A stretch of 64,000 bases of DNA, taken from Halichondria panicea (taxonomy: Eukaryota > Porifera > Demospongiae > Suberitida > Halichondriidae). The position numbers and the translations under genes are program-made. The notes beneath the pieces were generated by a model. The model was not told the origin of the DNA, did no database searches, and was given only the letters and a program-made list of their open reading frames with translations. Each line of letters begins with the position of its first letter. The first letter of the stretch is position 1. Positions 11,201 through 22,675 of this stretch are shown one piece after another. The stretch is from positions 5,573,182-5,637,181 of the forward strand of contig NC_087384.1 of the NCBI RefSeq assembly GCF_963675165.1, read 5' to 3'.

Positions 11201-13850
11201 TTGTCATTGAGCAAATAATTATTATTGCTGTACAATTTCATTTTGCTCTCACATTTCAGGGATACACGCCAGTAATTCCCCCCGACATCATACGAACAGA
11301 GATGGTGGTAAGCCTGTCTAAATCAATCCACACACTCAATGCATCCTGTGTGAGCGCTTGTAGGAGGGGTGTGGTTTCCAGCCGAGGGGGCCATCCAGTC
11401 AGGTGTTTCATGTGACCTCGAACCATCACCGTGGGACCAATCTCTGTCTAGCTGGGACAGCTGAACTGCCTCTAGCTGGTAAGTTGCATGTGTGATCAGT
11501 GATTCCCTCCAGGCTTTATTTTCTGCATGGAGCAAAATTGACAATTAACCATTGTCCACATTTACATCTGTACACATAATTATATTTTATGGTAGGTTGT
11601 TAGGGATTTCTGAATTCTTGGAAAATGTTACTGTCAAATGATTTCATGTATAGTAACTCCCGTATTCCACTTCTGCAGGCATGTTTGTTGGCAAGAATGT
11701 TCCGTTTAAACAGCTGCCCATCAGGTATGTGTATATAGTACTTAGTGTACATGTACGTATGCATGTGTGTGTATGTGTATCGCAGACAGTATTTGTGAGA
11801 GCCATGATTACAGTCCATTGTTTTAGGCTTGTTGCGTTTGGGAGGTGCTACAGAGCCGAAGCAGGCAAGTGCCAGTACTTGTGAGCTACTCAGTATTAGG
11901 CCTTGCCCAATTATGCTAGCATAATTTTGAGACTAATAGGTGTGGTGGAACATTGAGCATTATGCCAGCTTAATAGGCAAAAAATATTAGCTTATTAGGC
12001 AATTTTACCAAATGTTGGTAGAAAGTATGATTTTATAGCCGCACTATAGCCTCGATTAGTCTCGCAAGTCCAGCCCCTTTACTCAATCAGGTGAGGTAAG
12101 TGAGTGAAGGGGCAGGGCTTGCGAGACTAAGGACTAAGCCTCAATGGCATGAGTAATGCTAATACTGAGTATATACGTATAGAAGGTGTCATAGTAGATT
12201 TTCTAACTCTTTTCTAAGATTTCTTTCACCAATATAGTTCCTTAGAAGATTATGTAGAAGGTCTGTTGCAGTATAATTCTCGTTGATGATTTCTAATGGG
12301 TAATAATTAAAGTCTAATTGGTAAGAATTAAGGTACAATGCATGAGACTTGGAGACGCAACATTTTGAGCATAATTGGGCAAGGCCTACTCAGTATCTGT
12401 TGTATGAGGTTTTGAAATGTTATGTATTTTCAGTGTACGTGGTTTAGAAACACTACAAGCATGATGTTTACGCCTCAGGGTAGCTGCATGTATACTGTGT
12501 GTTTATTACATGTACCTCCTATACCCACCCACACACATACACACACACACAGGAGGATCCACACTGTTAGCTAAGGGCCTGTACCGACTGCACCAGTTCA
12601 GCAAGGTGGAGTTATTCGGTGTGACGAGCCAGGAGACGGGGAGAGAGAGTGTGGAGTCCTTAGAGGATATGCTGAGTGTGCAGAAAGAGATACTCTCAAG
12701 TCTGGGACTCCATTACAGGTATGTGTATATGCATTGTACAAGAACTGTGTTACTAGTAACCCATGCAATGTATTGCTGTGCTAGCCACTAGATTGACACA
12801 TTACTCCATTCATTCGAATTCAGAGGTCAAAGTTTGAATAAACGAAGCAAAAACTTGTTCGTACCCATCTCCTGGGAGACATAGGCCACCCTAAGGGTTA
12901 CACCCATTTAAAATCTTGAAAGCTAGCCCCCCTCTGTTTTATTCATGGATCCACCCCTGCATGTGCCTCCCTGTAGAGTGCTTGAGATGGCCACTGCTGA
13001 GTTGGGTGCGCCAGCCTATCGCAAGTACGATGTTGAGGTCTGGATGCCAGGACGTGGGGAATATGGAGAGGTAACCAGTGCCTCAAACTGTACCGACTAT
13101 CAGAGCAGACGACTGTCCATCACTTACCCCAACCAAGATGGCCGTCGTGATAAGAGAGGAGTACTAGAGACCAAGTATGCCCACACTGTGAGTCCCAACC
13201 CCCAACCCAGAGTGTACTTAGTCTCTTGAGTGGCCACATGCACTTCAGATATTGCAGGGTTGTCACTGTTGACGTGATCGACACTACAGTGATTGAATGT
13301 TGCTACTCTGCACACAAATACCAGTAACACTAGTACTAATACCCAACATTTAATATCTATACTCTTATATCCGTATATACATACATTAGTACGCTATTAC
13401 CGTGCCTGAGCAGGCAAGAGAACTACAATCTACCTGTATCAAATTTTCATTTTATTCACTAATACCAACATTGATCGATGTAACACACATCTATATAACT
13501 ATTATTATATACATGCACAGGTGAATGCAACTGGTTGTGCTGTGCCGAGGGTAATCATCTCTCTGTTGGAGAACTACCAGCAAGAGGTGAGTCTAACCTC
13601 ACATGCAGTTTGTATAGTGTCATACTGTGTACAATCATATAATCAGTAATAGTAGAAGGAAGACTTTGACAATAAGTGAAATAAAGTATAGACTGTGTAT
13701 GATTACGATGTGTGCAATGTCTGACTATAGCTTGAAATTGGGTTGTATAGTGTCGTTACCATCATTATGCCCCCTCTGTAGGACGGCAGCGTCCTTCTCC
13801 CGCACGCCTTGAGGCCTTTCCTACCAGAACAGTACTGGACTATCAGATAG
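8248..13850 (+). CDS. SARS2: Mitochondrial seryl-tRNA synthetase, 15 exons, 490 aa
   Basis: Charges mitochondrial tRNA-Ser with serine. Exons by reading: 8248-8496, 9228-9323, 9581-9649, 9983-10057, 10115-10169, 10239-10302, 10894-10999, 11260-11307, 11364-11478, 11679-11724, 11827-11864, 12553-12718, 12977-13187, 13521-13586, 13782-13850. Phases join to exactly 491 codons including TAG. The N-terminus is basic and Ser/Thr-rich ([20 protein letters not shown]), fitting a mitochondrial presequence. Exons 2-4 give the coiled-coil tRNA-binding arm. Class II motif 2 is visible as [14 protein letters not shown] and motif 3 region as [40 protein letters not shown] is the strongly conserved serine-binding stretch. 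Length is close to the roughly 518 aa of vertebrate SARS2. Oddities: a tandem repeat over the exon 7 acceptor and a GC donor after exon 11. Exon 12 has two stray copies at 16562 and 39059. Confidence 0.95.
8581..9227 (+). other. SARS2 intron 1 (most of it)
   Basis: Intron between donor CTG|GTGAGG at 8497 and acceptor CCATAG at 9227. It holds a purine-rich stretch (8580-8700) but no repeat family or second gene that I can identify. Confidence 0.7.
10306..10923 (+). repeat. Six tandem 103-bp units across the SARS2 intron 6 / exon 7 boundary
   Basis: Units start at 10306, 10409, 10512, 10615, 10718 and 10821 and are nearly identical (differences include a C-to-G near 10614 and a C-to-T near 10850). 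Each carries the end of intron 6 with its TTTGTACTGTAG acceptor plus the first 30 coding bases of exon 7. There are thus six identical candidate acceptors, at exon starts 10379, 10482, 10585, 10688, 10791 and 10894. Only the last runs on into the rest of exon 7. The mini-exon copies end at TTCT|GTAACC, a weak donor, and are 32 nt long, so including one would shift the frame. Confidence 0.95.
11865..12552 (+). other. GC-AG intron of SARS2 (intron 11)
   Basis: Exon 11 must end ...GCC GAA GCA G to join GA GGA TCC of exon 12 and give [11 protein letters not shown]. The intron then begins GCAAGT, a perfect match to the GC-donor consensus AG|GCAAGT, and ends in a CA-repeat followed by AG. No GT nearby keeps the frame. 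Confidence 0.8.
12046..12143. repeat. Inverted repeat inside SARS2 intron 11
   Basis: Arms of about 24 bases (AGTCTCGCAAGTCCAGCCCC and its complement) flank a 22-base centre. The outer edges carry TAGCCTCGATTAGTC and GACTAAGCCTCA. This is a MITE of the AGCCTC family, transcribed but spliced out. Confidence 0.7.
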
Positions 13851-14748
13851 CTATATTATAGTGAACTATTTATGTTAATTATAAATATCATGCTACTAGA
13901 CACATGTAATTGTCAAATCCATTGAAGGCACATACCTAAAGAAAACTCTCCTCCCGATACGTACAACTAACATGGGGTTTTTATTGTACTCGAGGCACAA
14001 TGGAAAGGGGTCACTAATGTACTAGAAACTTGATCATAATATTTATACCTGAGGCATACATGCATGCAGTCACACGAGGAATACAGAGGCCAATTGTCTA
14101 AGAGGAGTGCAACACGTATCTCTACAGGCAAGTTAAATTAAAATACTGATTAGTAAAAATTGGTGTTAGGCCGTTGCACAGGTTGTCCGACCTCCTCTGA
14201 TATTGATCTACATATAATTATGCATATATATATTGTAGGTAATGCATGAGATGATGTCATATACCACTATACAATGCTATTGTTTTATGGGGAATCAATT
14301 CTGCTGCACCTTACCCTGATCTACATTGTTATCATGATGACGTCATGCACCAGCACTATTATATATAACAAAAGTACAGGAAGCACATGATTCAACTTGA
14401 AAGTTTATAGTCTAGATCTAGATCTAGTTCATGATTTCCTGGCTGGTCACTGCACTGTGCACATGTGACCTAGTACCTAGACTAGACGTACGTGTATAGA
14501 TGTGTATAGAGTCTACATTAAATGTTAGACCTCTCTAGCTTTGTACTGTGATGCATGTGCATATTTAAAGTATAGAGATCTACTGACTAGACCAGTATAC
14601 TGTGAGTCCTTAATCTTTGCTGGAATTTGGAGTAAGTGTTTTAAGGTGTATATCAGATTAACCAGGCCATAGCCACACAAATAATTTATACTGAAAAATC
14701 AGTAATGTTAATTTGTATAATTATTATAATTATAGACTTAAATAAAGA
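13851..14748. other. Intergenic; start of duplication unit A
   Basis: No gene. From about 14268 (ACCACTATACAATGC) the sequence matches 36198 onward. This marks the left limit of the homology shared by units A and B. The last 250 bases are the conserved TM-gene upstream block. Confidence 0.6.
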
Positions 14749-16038
14749 ATGCCGTCAGGAGGAGGCAGTGCAGGAGGAGGTGGTGGAGGTGGAGGAGGTG
14801 GAGGAGGAGGAGGAGGAAGTTGGGGTGACGAGAGATTCAGCAGTCACAGCTCTAGCCGTTACTCGAATCGTACCTATCCAGCATATGGTGATGAACAGGG
14901 ATGTGACAACGATTGTTGCTGTTGTAGCTTTGTGTGCGCTAAAGTTATTGCCGGGGTCTTAGCAACATTATTGATTTTACTCGTTAGTGGCATAATAATT
15001 GGTGTTGTAGTAGGAATAAATATGTTTGGCGTGTCCAATAATGATTCAGATGATTCTAATTCAGTCACTATTCGTCCTACTGACATTTCCACTGACTTCT
15101 ACTCACCAGGAGATAGTCGACTGATATCTCTATCTTCGTTCTTTTGCGATGGTGGTTATCTTGAGCTCTCGTCCAATTCAGTTGATGCTGAACTGTTTCT
15201 TATCGACGACACGAGTATACTGGCCCTGAATGACACTAATCAATTTACTGTTTCTATCGAGTCGACAATTGATTCAACGGAGTTTCGATTCTGGCAGTAT
15301 CATCTTCATCCCAACTCCAACATATCAGTCTCTGTATGCACAGATCTGTTGGTTGATGTCTACATTGTGAAAGGCAATCAAAATGCAAACGATTGGGTTG
15401 ATAGCCCTAGCCAAAATGTAGCTGAGATGTTCCAATATGCACCTGCCTGTTGTAAGAATACACGTACATCTACCATTTCATATCGAGTCGAGCGAGAAGA
15501 TGAGTACTACGTAATTTTACACAATTCACTATCAACGGAAATTTTTGTAAATGGTTCTTTAAACTTTGAGAGAACGGAATACAGTGCCCCTGACTTAAAC
15601 TCCAAGGAGTCGTGTAATGTCAGTGAACAAGGAAATTGCCTAGTAGGCATTGACTATGGTACTGGGTCTCAACAATTCTTGGTGATCACATCAATCCCCG
15701 AGCGTGTGGACTGGGGTGAGAATGTCGAAGTTTCGCTAATTTGTGACCAGAGAGGATGGGCCTATGCAGTTGTTATCTTGGTGCCCATTTCTGTAATAAT
15801 CGGTATCACTGTAGCTCTGGTGTTGGGGATTTTCTGTTGTTGTGATTGCAGTACTACCACCAAATCAGCAAACATCAAAATGCTTCGAAATGACTTCAAC
15901 CCTGACCCTCCTCCTAATAACTCTGGAAATGTGGACACGATCGCGAGTGATTTCGACCCTGACCCTTCGACCAACAATTCAGGAAGTGTTGACAAGATTG
16001 ATCCGGACTTCAACCCAGATTATCTTTCTGAGAACTAA
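14749..16038 (+). CDS. Gly-rich two-TM membrane protein (family copy 3, intact, 429 aa)
   Basis: Same architecture as the gene at 6793: a Gly tract, a Ser/Arg/Tyr linker, a first membrane segment around residues 64-92, an N-glycosylation-rich ectodomain, a second membrane segment, and an acidic Pro/Asn tail. Three features set it apart from copy 2. The first membrane segment is preceded by a CDNDCCCCSFVCAK cluster of five Cys, which could be palmitoylated. There is an extra TVTIRPTD stretch after it. The tail is longer, with two DFxPDPxxNNSG repeats before PDYLSEN. It is nearly identical to copy 4 at 36582 because both lie in the same segmental duplication. Function unknown. Confidence 0.85.
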   Translation: MPSGGGSAGGGGGGGGGGGGGGGSWGDERFSSHSSSRYSNRTYPAYGDEQGCDNDCCCCSFVCAKVIAGVLATLLILLVSGIIIGVVVGINMFGVSNNDSDDSNSVTIRPTDISTDFYSPGDSRLISLSSFFCDGGYLELSSNSVDAELFLIDDTSILALNDTNQFTVSIESTIDSTEFRFWQYHLHPNSNISVSVCTDLLVDVYIVKGNQNANDWVDSPSQNVAEMFQYAPACCKNTRTSTISYRVEREDEYYVILHNSLSTEIFVNGSLNFERTEYSAPDLNSKESCNVSEQGNCLVGIDYGTGSQQFLVITSIPERVDWGENVEVSLICDQRGWAYAVVILVPISVIIGITVALVLGIFCCCDCSTTTKSANIKMLRNDFNPDPPPNNSGNVDTIASDFDPDPSTNNSGSVDKIDPDFNPDYLSEN

Positions 16039-16561
16039 AAATTAGTTATTGTAGATCTTAATATAATTATGTGATTGTGTATAGTTACTAGGGATCAATC
16101 AACTGCTATTTTGTGTGATGTGTATGCTACGTATATTGTATGTAGGGCCTGGAAACGGGTGTACACACAGATATATAATTATACAATTGATATAAATTTT
16201 AATATTATTGCATCACTTTAATTTGCTTCTCTATAATACTGGTAAGTAATTATTAAGCAATTAGATGAGCATTCATTTTTATCATTCTCATGATTATTGC
16301 CAATAACAAAGTTAAGACGTATTATAATATTATTAAAACACACTGATCAAGACATCATGATTCAAAATTAAGAGAAGGGCGGCTGATTCATGAGACAAAA
16401 ATGATCTTTACCAAAAATGGTCATTTGATGCCTTATAGACTTTTAATTAAGACACAGTCACACTAAAATTATTCCGAGCATAATTTATCAGGGCCTAGGG
16501 GTAGCTGTATGTGTACTGCATGAGTGTTTAACATGTATCTCCCACTCACACACATGCACAG
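16039..16561. other. Intergenic between TM copy 3 and the SARS2 exon copy
   Basis: AT-rich, matching 37845-39058 of unit B. Unit B holds an extra repeat element (about 38385-38975) that is absent here. Confidence 0.6.
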
Positions 16562-16729
16562 GAGGATCCACACTGTCGGCTAAGGGCCTGTACCGACTGC
16601 ATCAGTTCAGCAAGGTGGAGTTATTCGGTGTGACAAGCCAAGAGTCGGGGAGAGAGAGAGTATGGAGTCCTTGGAGGATATGCTGAGTGTGCAGAAAGAG
16701 ATACTCTCAAGTCTGGGACTCCATTACAG
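16562..16729 (+). pseudogene. Orphan copy of SARS2 exon 12 (unit A)
   Basis: Matches 12553-12718 across the whole exon ([16 protein letters not shown] through the LGLHYR end), with intronic flanks on both sides including the CA-rich acceptor and GTACGTG donor. It has two extra bases in a GAGAGA run near 16655, so it would not read through. No other SARS2 exon lies nearby. This is duplicated genomic DNA, not a retrocopy, because intron sequence came with it. Confidence 0.9.
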
Positions 16730-17306
16730 GTACGTGTATATGCATTGTACAAGAATGTGTTGCTATAGCAATTAATTACTGGCACCCAGGGCCATTGTAT
16801 TATTGTATTGTTGATATATATATATTGGACCTTGGGAGGAAATGAAAAGGCTCTGCACATGCACCTGGACTCGTGATCTGTGTACTGCTTCTATCAGATA
16901 TCACATCACATGCACTCCTGAAAGCATTTCTCGATCATCAGAAACAACCAAAGGTGATGTCATGCTTGTGGTGATCATTACACACTTTACCTATATATAG
17001 GCTGCTGCAGTATTGAAACTTCCCTATACAAGTAAAATTATAGTATATTGACTGGTGAACATTAATCTTGTTTTACATGCATGTTTGATTTACAACTATA
17101 ATTTTGTCATGGCAATTCATTAATTATTATGAATCCTATAATTATACAAAATTGCAAGACTACTGCATGATACATCTCCTATGGCACATCTGCACACTGA
17201 GCGCACAATGTTCTCTATAGTTATAATTTATGGCTATATAATAATGGCAGCAAACATACTAATTTTATCCACATCCATGAGATGCGCAGCAAACATACAA
17301 AATCAC
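16730..17306. other. Intergenic downstream of the ILEI gene
   Basis: No gene seen. Closely matches 39237-39828 in unit B, which differs mainly in a longer TA run. Confidence 0.6.
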
Positions 17307-18776
17307 TCACTCCCTGCCAGCGCGACAGGAAAGAGGGTAGATGGAATTATCACAACCTTGGATGGTAGGAAGATCAGGCACTGAAACAGGCACACTAGCA
17401 CTGATAGCAGCTGTGTATTGGCTATTGAAAACCTCTGGAACAGAACCAGGTGCAGCTCCCTTCCTTCCAATGATAGCCCAGGCATGATATGTACCAACAT
17501 TCCAAATGTGTGCACTGCCAATGTTTTCGAGAGCTTGTTTTCCACTACTATCGAAATAGCGGATACCATCATAAGACATAGCAGCGACTATAATACGGCC
17601 ATTTGGGATGCTTGCAATAAAAGAATTTAGTCGGCTATCTTCAGTTGTACTACCATATGTGTTGTAGTATATAGTCTGATCAAACTCACAGCTGTTCTCG
17701 TCAACCAACCCAACAATTAGCCCGTATGATGGACAAAGGTTACTAGGAAACGTTCGATGATTTATAGAGATGTGTGTGCCTATGTAACCTGCAGCAGTAC
17801 ATCCAGTCCATTGGGTACTCGAAGCTGCTGAAATTCTACAAAATGAAGAATTCTTTGATGTACCAATTGGTATGTAAGAAGTAGCAAAAGCACGTGCATT
17901 GCTTTTCACAGATTCGGCTACTTCTCCTGGCAAAGCACCCTTTCGCCCAATAATAGCCCAAGACCTATCTATCTGGGCATATCGAATGAGCTTGCTGCCA
18001 ATTTTTTTACAAGCATCCTTGGCCTCCTCTGTAAGGTGAGTGATTGCATCTCCTTTGATAGCGATAGCTACAACTCTGCCGGGAGGTAGTGCGTCGATAT
18101 ACTCAACAAATGCATCGGAAGGTGTATGATCAGAAACAGCTTCAGCATGTGTGTTGAATACTGTAGTGTCCAAAACATATCCTGTGTTTTCATCAAAAAC
18201 AGCAACATTTAGTCCCAGGTTGTTACTATCTTCACTACTAATTTCAACATTCTTTCCATCGATGGTGATAGTCGCCACATTAGCTCCACTTGTTTTCCCA
18301 CCTGAAACCACTGTTACACGGAGTCCATACATCTTAGTTGACTGTAGTTTGACTTGGGTGGAAACATTAACAGCAAAGCTTTGGCTGTGGCTCTCAATAG
18401 CTTTATTTTGCGCCAATCCTTTCACACCAACCATCGACCATGACGAAGCACTATTCATATTGTATGAGTATGCAGACCCTAGCGTGCGAATAGCTCGTTT
18501 TGCTCTGGTGTCGAAATATTTCACTGGATTCCCACTTGAACTCATTACAACCAACGCACCTGGATGCAAGTTCTCAATTTTTGATGCCAACAGTAATGAA
18601 GGAGTATTAGTTGGATATGTGTCATAGTTCATTGTTTCCCTCACTTCACCTGAGACTTCATCGATAATGGCAATGTTTATTCCACGCCTTCTGCCTCCAA
18701 ATATTTGTTGCCAATCCTTGTGCATTGAAAATCGATTACCAACACTTGTCCCTTGACTTATTACATCTATCTGCAT
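17307..18776 (-). CDS. Triple ILEI/FAM3-type domain protein (unit A, 489 aa)
   Basis: Three copies of the interleukin-like EMT inducer fold are visible at about residues 25-135, 145-300 and 310-455. Each has the hallmark GxNIAIIDExxGxV strand, a central LPPGRVVxxAxKG strand and a SWAIIGRKGAxPGxxxE end. The fold is known from FAM3 cytokine-like proteins, the POMGNT1 stem (where it binds sugar) and CEMIP/TMEM2. In this protein it may bind glycans outside the cell, by inference. The open frame starts at M of MQIDVISQG. The sequence just upstream also holds a CTGGTACAG acceptor that would add CSQLNTTEA in frame, so an unseen upstream exon with a signal peptide is likely. The second copy is at 39829-41298 with about a dozen substitutions. 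A deleted third is at 34190-34690. Confidence 0.85.
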   Translation of the reverse strand: MQIDVISQGTSVGNRFSMHKDWQQIFGGRRRGINIAIIDEVSGEVRETMNYDTYPTNTPSLLLASKIENLHPGALVVMSSSGNPVKYFDTRAKRAIRTLGSAYSYNMNSASSWSMVGVKGLAQNKAIESHSQSFAVNVSTQVKLQSTKMYGLRVTVVSGGKTSGANVATITIDGKNVEISSEDSNNLGLNVAVFDENTGYVLDTTVFNTHAEAVSDHTPSDAFVEYIDALPPGRVVAIAIKGDAITHLTEEAKDACKKIGSKLIRYAQIDRSWAIIGRKGALPGEVAESVKSNARAFATSYIPIGTSKNSSFCRISAASSTQWTGCTAAGYIGTHISINHRTFPSNLCPSYGLIVGLVDENSCEFDQTIYYNTYGSTTEDSRLNSFIASIPNGRIIVAAMSYDGIRYFDSSGKQALENIGSAHIWNVGTYHAWAIIGRKGAAPGSVPEVFNSQYTAAISASVPVSVPDLPTIQGCDNSIYPLSCRAGRE

Positions 18777-18841
18777 GGCTTCAGTTGTATTTAGCTGGCT
18801 GCATCCTGTACCAGGCCCAAATATAAGGTGTGTTAGTGTAA

Positions 18842-18941
18842 TGCTAGCCTCGTCCCCAGGCTAAGTTGTCTCTACCCTATATATAGGCCACAACGTATAT
18901 TTTCACTATCTGGAAAAATTGGCCTGGGGACGAGGCTAGTG
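18842..18941. mobile_element. MITE with 15-bp GCCTCGTCCCCAGGC ends (unit A)
   Basis: Left end GCTAGCCTCGTCCCCAGGCT, right end GCCTGGGGACGAGGCTAGTG. The identical element sits at 41364-41463 in unit B, so it was inserted before the duplication. Confidence 0.8.
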
Positions 18942-19462
18942 CAATACGTATAGAGAAAATAATGTGAGGATCAGGCTACTCTAAAAATCACTGTATATAT
19001 ATACATGCATCAATAATTATGTTTACTTAGTCTATATATACATGTAGTGAACTTCTTCAAACAGCATGCACTACAATTATATATGTGCATGCATGCGTGC
19101 TATACACATTCTGTACAACCATATATACACAATCTTATATATGCATGCGAGAATCTCCTAGCCTCATTTATGCACAAGCCGGTTTGGTTTCTCAATGGGA
19201 TTGAAGAAAGATAGGCTATATTTGTGCCTCGAAGCGTAGCTGCACCGGTAAAGCAGATAAGGTAGAAGAGGGTATTGTGAGACGGAACCAATTATGAGAC
19301 AGCTGAAACATGAAGTCTATAAAAACAATTATTTCTGTTTTAACAGTGAATCAGTATTCATAAGCAGCGCTTTCTTTCTCTACTATTTTGACGACTAAAA
19401 TCGGCACACGATCTTTGTGGGTCTCTTTTTCTCATTATTCAAACGCTGCATTGTGACCTTAA
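18942..19462. other. Intergenic between ILEI gene and the unit-A-specific insert
   Basis: Matches 42140-43680 of unit B with interruptions. It holds a GTGCCTCGAAGCGTAGCTGC motif (about 19220) related to the TATGCCTCG repeat family. No gene supported. Confidence 0.5.
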
Positions 19463-22178
19463 CCCTTTCCTTGCCATTTGTGAAATCTGGAACAGGAGCG
19501 TCTTTAGGTCGATCAATTAGTGTGGATCCGGCCTCACCACGCCTCCATGTCATTCTATTAGTCTAGATCCGGCTAGCAATTCTAGCTGGGACTCCCAGTT
19601 CTAGCTCCTTTTGTTTAGCGTGTCAGAGACTGGGAGAAGATGATTGGCACTCCCTGGCTCCTTTGGATGTACAGCTGTCCAGATCCCTAGAACATACCCT
19701 CCATTCTGACGAGTTATCAGTGCATAGGGTGCTTACTAGATTCTTGCCAGCCAGTACAGTTCAAGCTACACACAGCACCGCTCAACTATTCTCTACCCCA
19801 TTATCTAGCTAAATCTGGTCCAACTAGACAGCAGACACAGCTAGTTAAATACAGGAATACTCCAAAGTACTTTGACCTCTAGAATAAGCATGTGTGTGCA
19901 TACAATTTAAAACTGTGTACACGTGGCTGGCTCTGTCTTATAGCAGCTTTCATACTCGAACTCCTCCTCCTCCTCCTTCTATATATAGCAGAGTCTTACA
20001 AGTTAACAGTGGCTGGTATGAAGAATAGTGGCCGGCTAGAGTCTACAAGTGCTGGTGGAATGAAGAATGGAATGGTGGCTACAAGTTCTGGTGTGAATTA
20101 GAATGATGGCTGATTGATTTTGAAATGGATGTTCATTAATTGAGTGTCATGACGAACTTTAGTATCTATACAATAGAGCTAGTGCTCATGATCCTTGCCA
20201 GTACATGTATATGAACTTTTTAGCATCAGTTCCTTTGGTTTGCCCATAGGCTCCTGAGTTTTGCTCTGTTTACCACTCTAATCACTCTATATCAGCTGCT
20301 CCAATATTGGAGTAAGTCTGTCAGCTATTTACTTATTACCCGAGGCGCGCGTGGGCGGCCACGGGTATAGTAGTCTGTTGGTTTGTTTGTTTGTTTGTTT
20401 GTTTGTCTGTTTGTCACTAGTATATCTACTCACCTGGATGCCATAGCGCTGCGTTTGCAGCATAGGTAGCCTTCACATAACAATATCTTGGTTTAAATAG
20501 TGGCAGATTTTGATGTTAAAGCTTCTTTGTCGAGCAAAAGCTAAGAAGCTTGAGTAAGCTTGTGACTAGGTCTGCTTACCTGGATGTTCTAGCACTGCGT
20601 TTACAGCATGAGTAGCCTCCACACAACAAGTTAGTACTTTTGATAGTGGCAGCTTTCGGTGTTAAAGCTTCTTTGTCTAATAAAAGCGAGCAAAATGTAG
20701 CTTGAACAGAACTTGCACATGCGTTACTTATAACTGAAGTGATCCTGTACCAAGAACGATGGAACAGGGTCACTACAGTAGAAAGCTGTATATACCAGGA
20801 ACAATGGAACAGGGTCACTAAGTAGAAGCTTGAATATAGCTCCTGCTGCTGACTGGGATCCTACTCCATGCAGAACCTGGAGCCATACTTCTCTGAGACT
20901 CCAGGCTTCTTTACTGTGATCCTAATCCACAGTGCATATATCTATAGTACCACTACCTGTTCTCAAATGTTTCAGCATGCCTCCAGTCTGGTTTAGTTTT
21001 ATTGCTCCTGAGTTGCTGTGCAAGTCGTACATGATAACAACATCACTATATGCTATATTTCTGGTTTCTTTTTAATCATGTCACCAGCCGAGGGTTTGCA
21101 CTTTAGTGCTCTAGTTCACTCAATTTTTAAAGCCTATTCAATTTCTTTTGTGCAAAGCTGTTTCACATGAAATAATAAGATCATTATAGCCATGCATGCA
21201 GTGCCACCAGTTTATATGAACATGATTCAAATGACACATTAATAAGTGCATGCAGCATCAGCAATTGCGATAGCACACAAATAGTTTATATACTGACACG
21301 TCTAGGTACGTGTAGTCACAACTGCAAACCAATTAATGATCATTGCATCCCTCTGGATTGGATTCGGAGTTTACACACAGATATGATACTAGTGCTGCTG
21401 CCGCCTAATGAGGAACACAGTCAATCTGAACCTACTCACTCACTCACCAGTACAGTCAAGTCAGTAGGGTCTGAACCGAATCATTCCCATTTCAACGGCG
21501 GCCTAAAAACGAGGCTATTACTCCAAAGGTCAAAGTACTTTGGAGTATTCCTGTGTTTAGCCTCACTCATCTCTTTGGACACACCCTTTAATTATTCCTG
21601 TGGATGTAATGCGCATGCGCGCTCATTCCCCACGTGTGATATCCAAGATCCAGATCCAGATCCTCCTGGCAGAATCATATTTTTCTTGAGGGCCTGGTAA
21701 GCCACAAAACACTACTGTATAACAATATAGATAACAATATGCATGTACACAAGTCTTTTCTTCTTAAATATTATAATTATACACTGAACTACAGATCCTG
21801 GAAGAATCAATTTTCTTCTTTCTTGAGGTCCTGGTATTAAAGCCACATAATACAACAATAGATGCATGTAATAAGTCTTTTCTTCTCAGTGACTTTATAT
21901 AGATAAGCTAACTTTATTAGTAAAATTATGCACTTCCGCTTATAATTAATTGAAAACAAAATCTTCTTCTTTGTTGCTTCCTAGATCCTTGAGGTCCTGG
22001 TATAAGCAGCCACAAAACACAACAATGATACCATAAATTATACAATTGAATAGATGCAAGTCAGTTTTAGACAGATTATTTTATACACTTTTCCTCTTCT
22101 ATACTTCCTCTTCTATACTTTTGAGCGAAAGCAAATCATGGCGAGAGGCATTAGCACAGCGCCAGCTTGAACACTAGT
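19463..22178. mobile_element. 2.7-kb insertion present in unit A, absent from unit B
   Basis: Unit B joins the sequence matching 19462 directly to that matching 22179, through a short CCTAACCCTAACCCTAA tract at 43685-43706. Inside the insert, a roughly 30-base arm at 19848-19878 (ACAGGAATACTCCAAAGTAC) recurs inverted at 21523-21554. This outlines a 1.7-kb element with terminal inverted repeats. It also holds a GTTT run (20381-20410), the diverged 0.4-1.7 kb repeat (20420-21117), and at 21567-22175 a block duplicated at 27040-27589. No intact gene. Confidence 0.7.
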
Positions 22179-22458
22179 TCTTATACTATAACTCTTTATA
22201 ACTCGAGAACGGAGCATTGTTTTGCAAATTCACAAATTGCAATCTTGGACTAAGAAAATGTGTAGAAACTCTTACTTGCATGCATTTCTTAAGCAGCTTG
22301 AGCAGTCCACACATGCACCGTCTTTTAATTGGACAATTATAGTGCCGTATTGGTATATTAATTTCTCACATCATTATTTTGTCTGGTTTTATATTCGTGC
22401 ACTCCTGACAGCACATAATTATATTGACTAGGGCTGGCAACATGCATATAATATATAC

Positions 22459-22638
22459 CTGGGGTAGACGACTGTGACTTGAGTATATTGGCCTTAGCTC
22501 GAAAGCCAGAAGAAGTAGTCGTCTCATCACTGGTGAATTCAAGAGTGAGAACATTGCCAGAAGAACTGTAACCACAATTAACCTCAGCGAAATCTCCTAA
22601 ATAATTATTACGAAATTTATCACCAAGTGTATAATAAG

Positions 22639-22675
<37 letters not shown>

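Noticed and set aside
19100-19310. Minus-strand signal-peptide-like frame upstream of ILEI
   Set aside because: Contains a repeat-family motif (GTGCCTCGAAGCG). The reading frame differs between units A and B, so it is not supported as the missing ILEI first exon.
19335-19350. TTTTAACAGTGAAT near 19340 and 43447 as solo TIRs of the 9.8-kb element
   Set aside because: Only 14 bases match, with no extension into the rest of the 33-bp TIR and no partner; likely chance.
21383-21700. 105-codon open frame inside the unit A insert
   Set aside because: It runs through repeat DNA that is also at 27040-27160, where the frame is not kept. Low-complexity DPDPDPPG arises from a GATCCA repeat.
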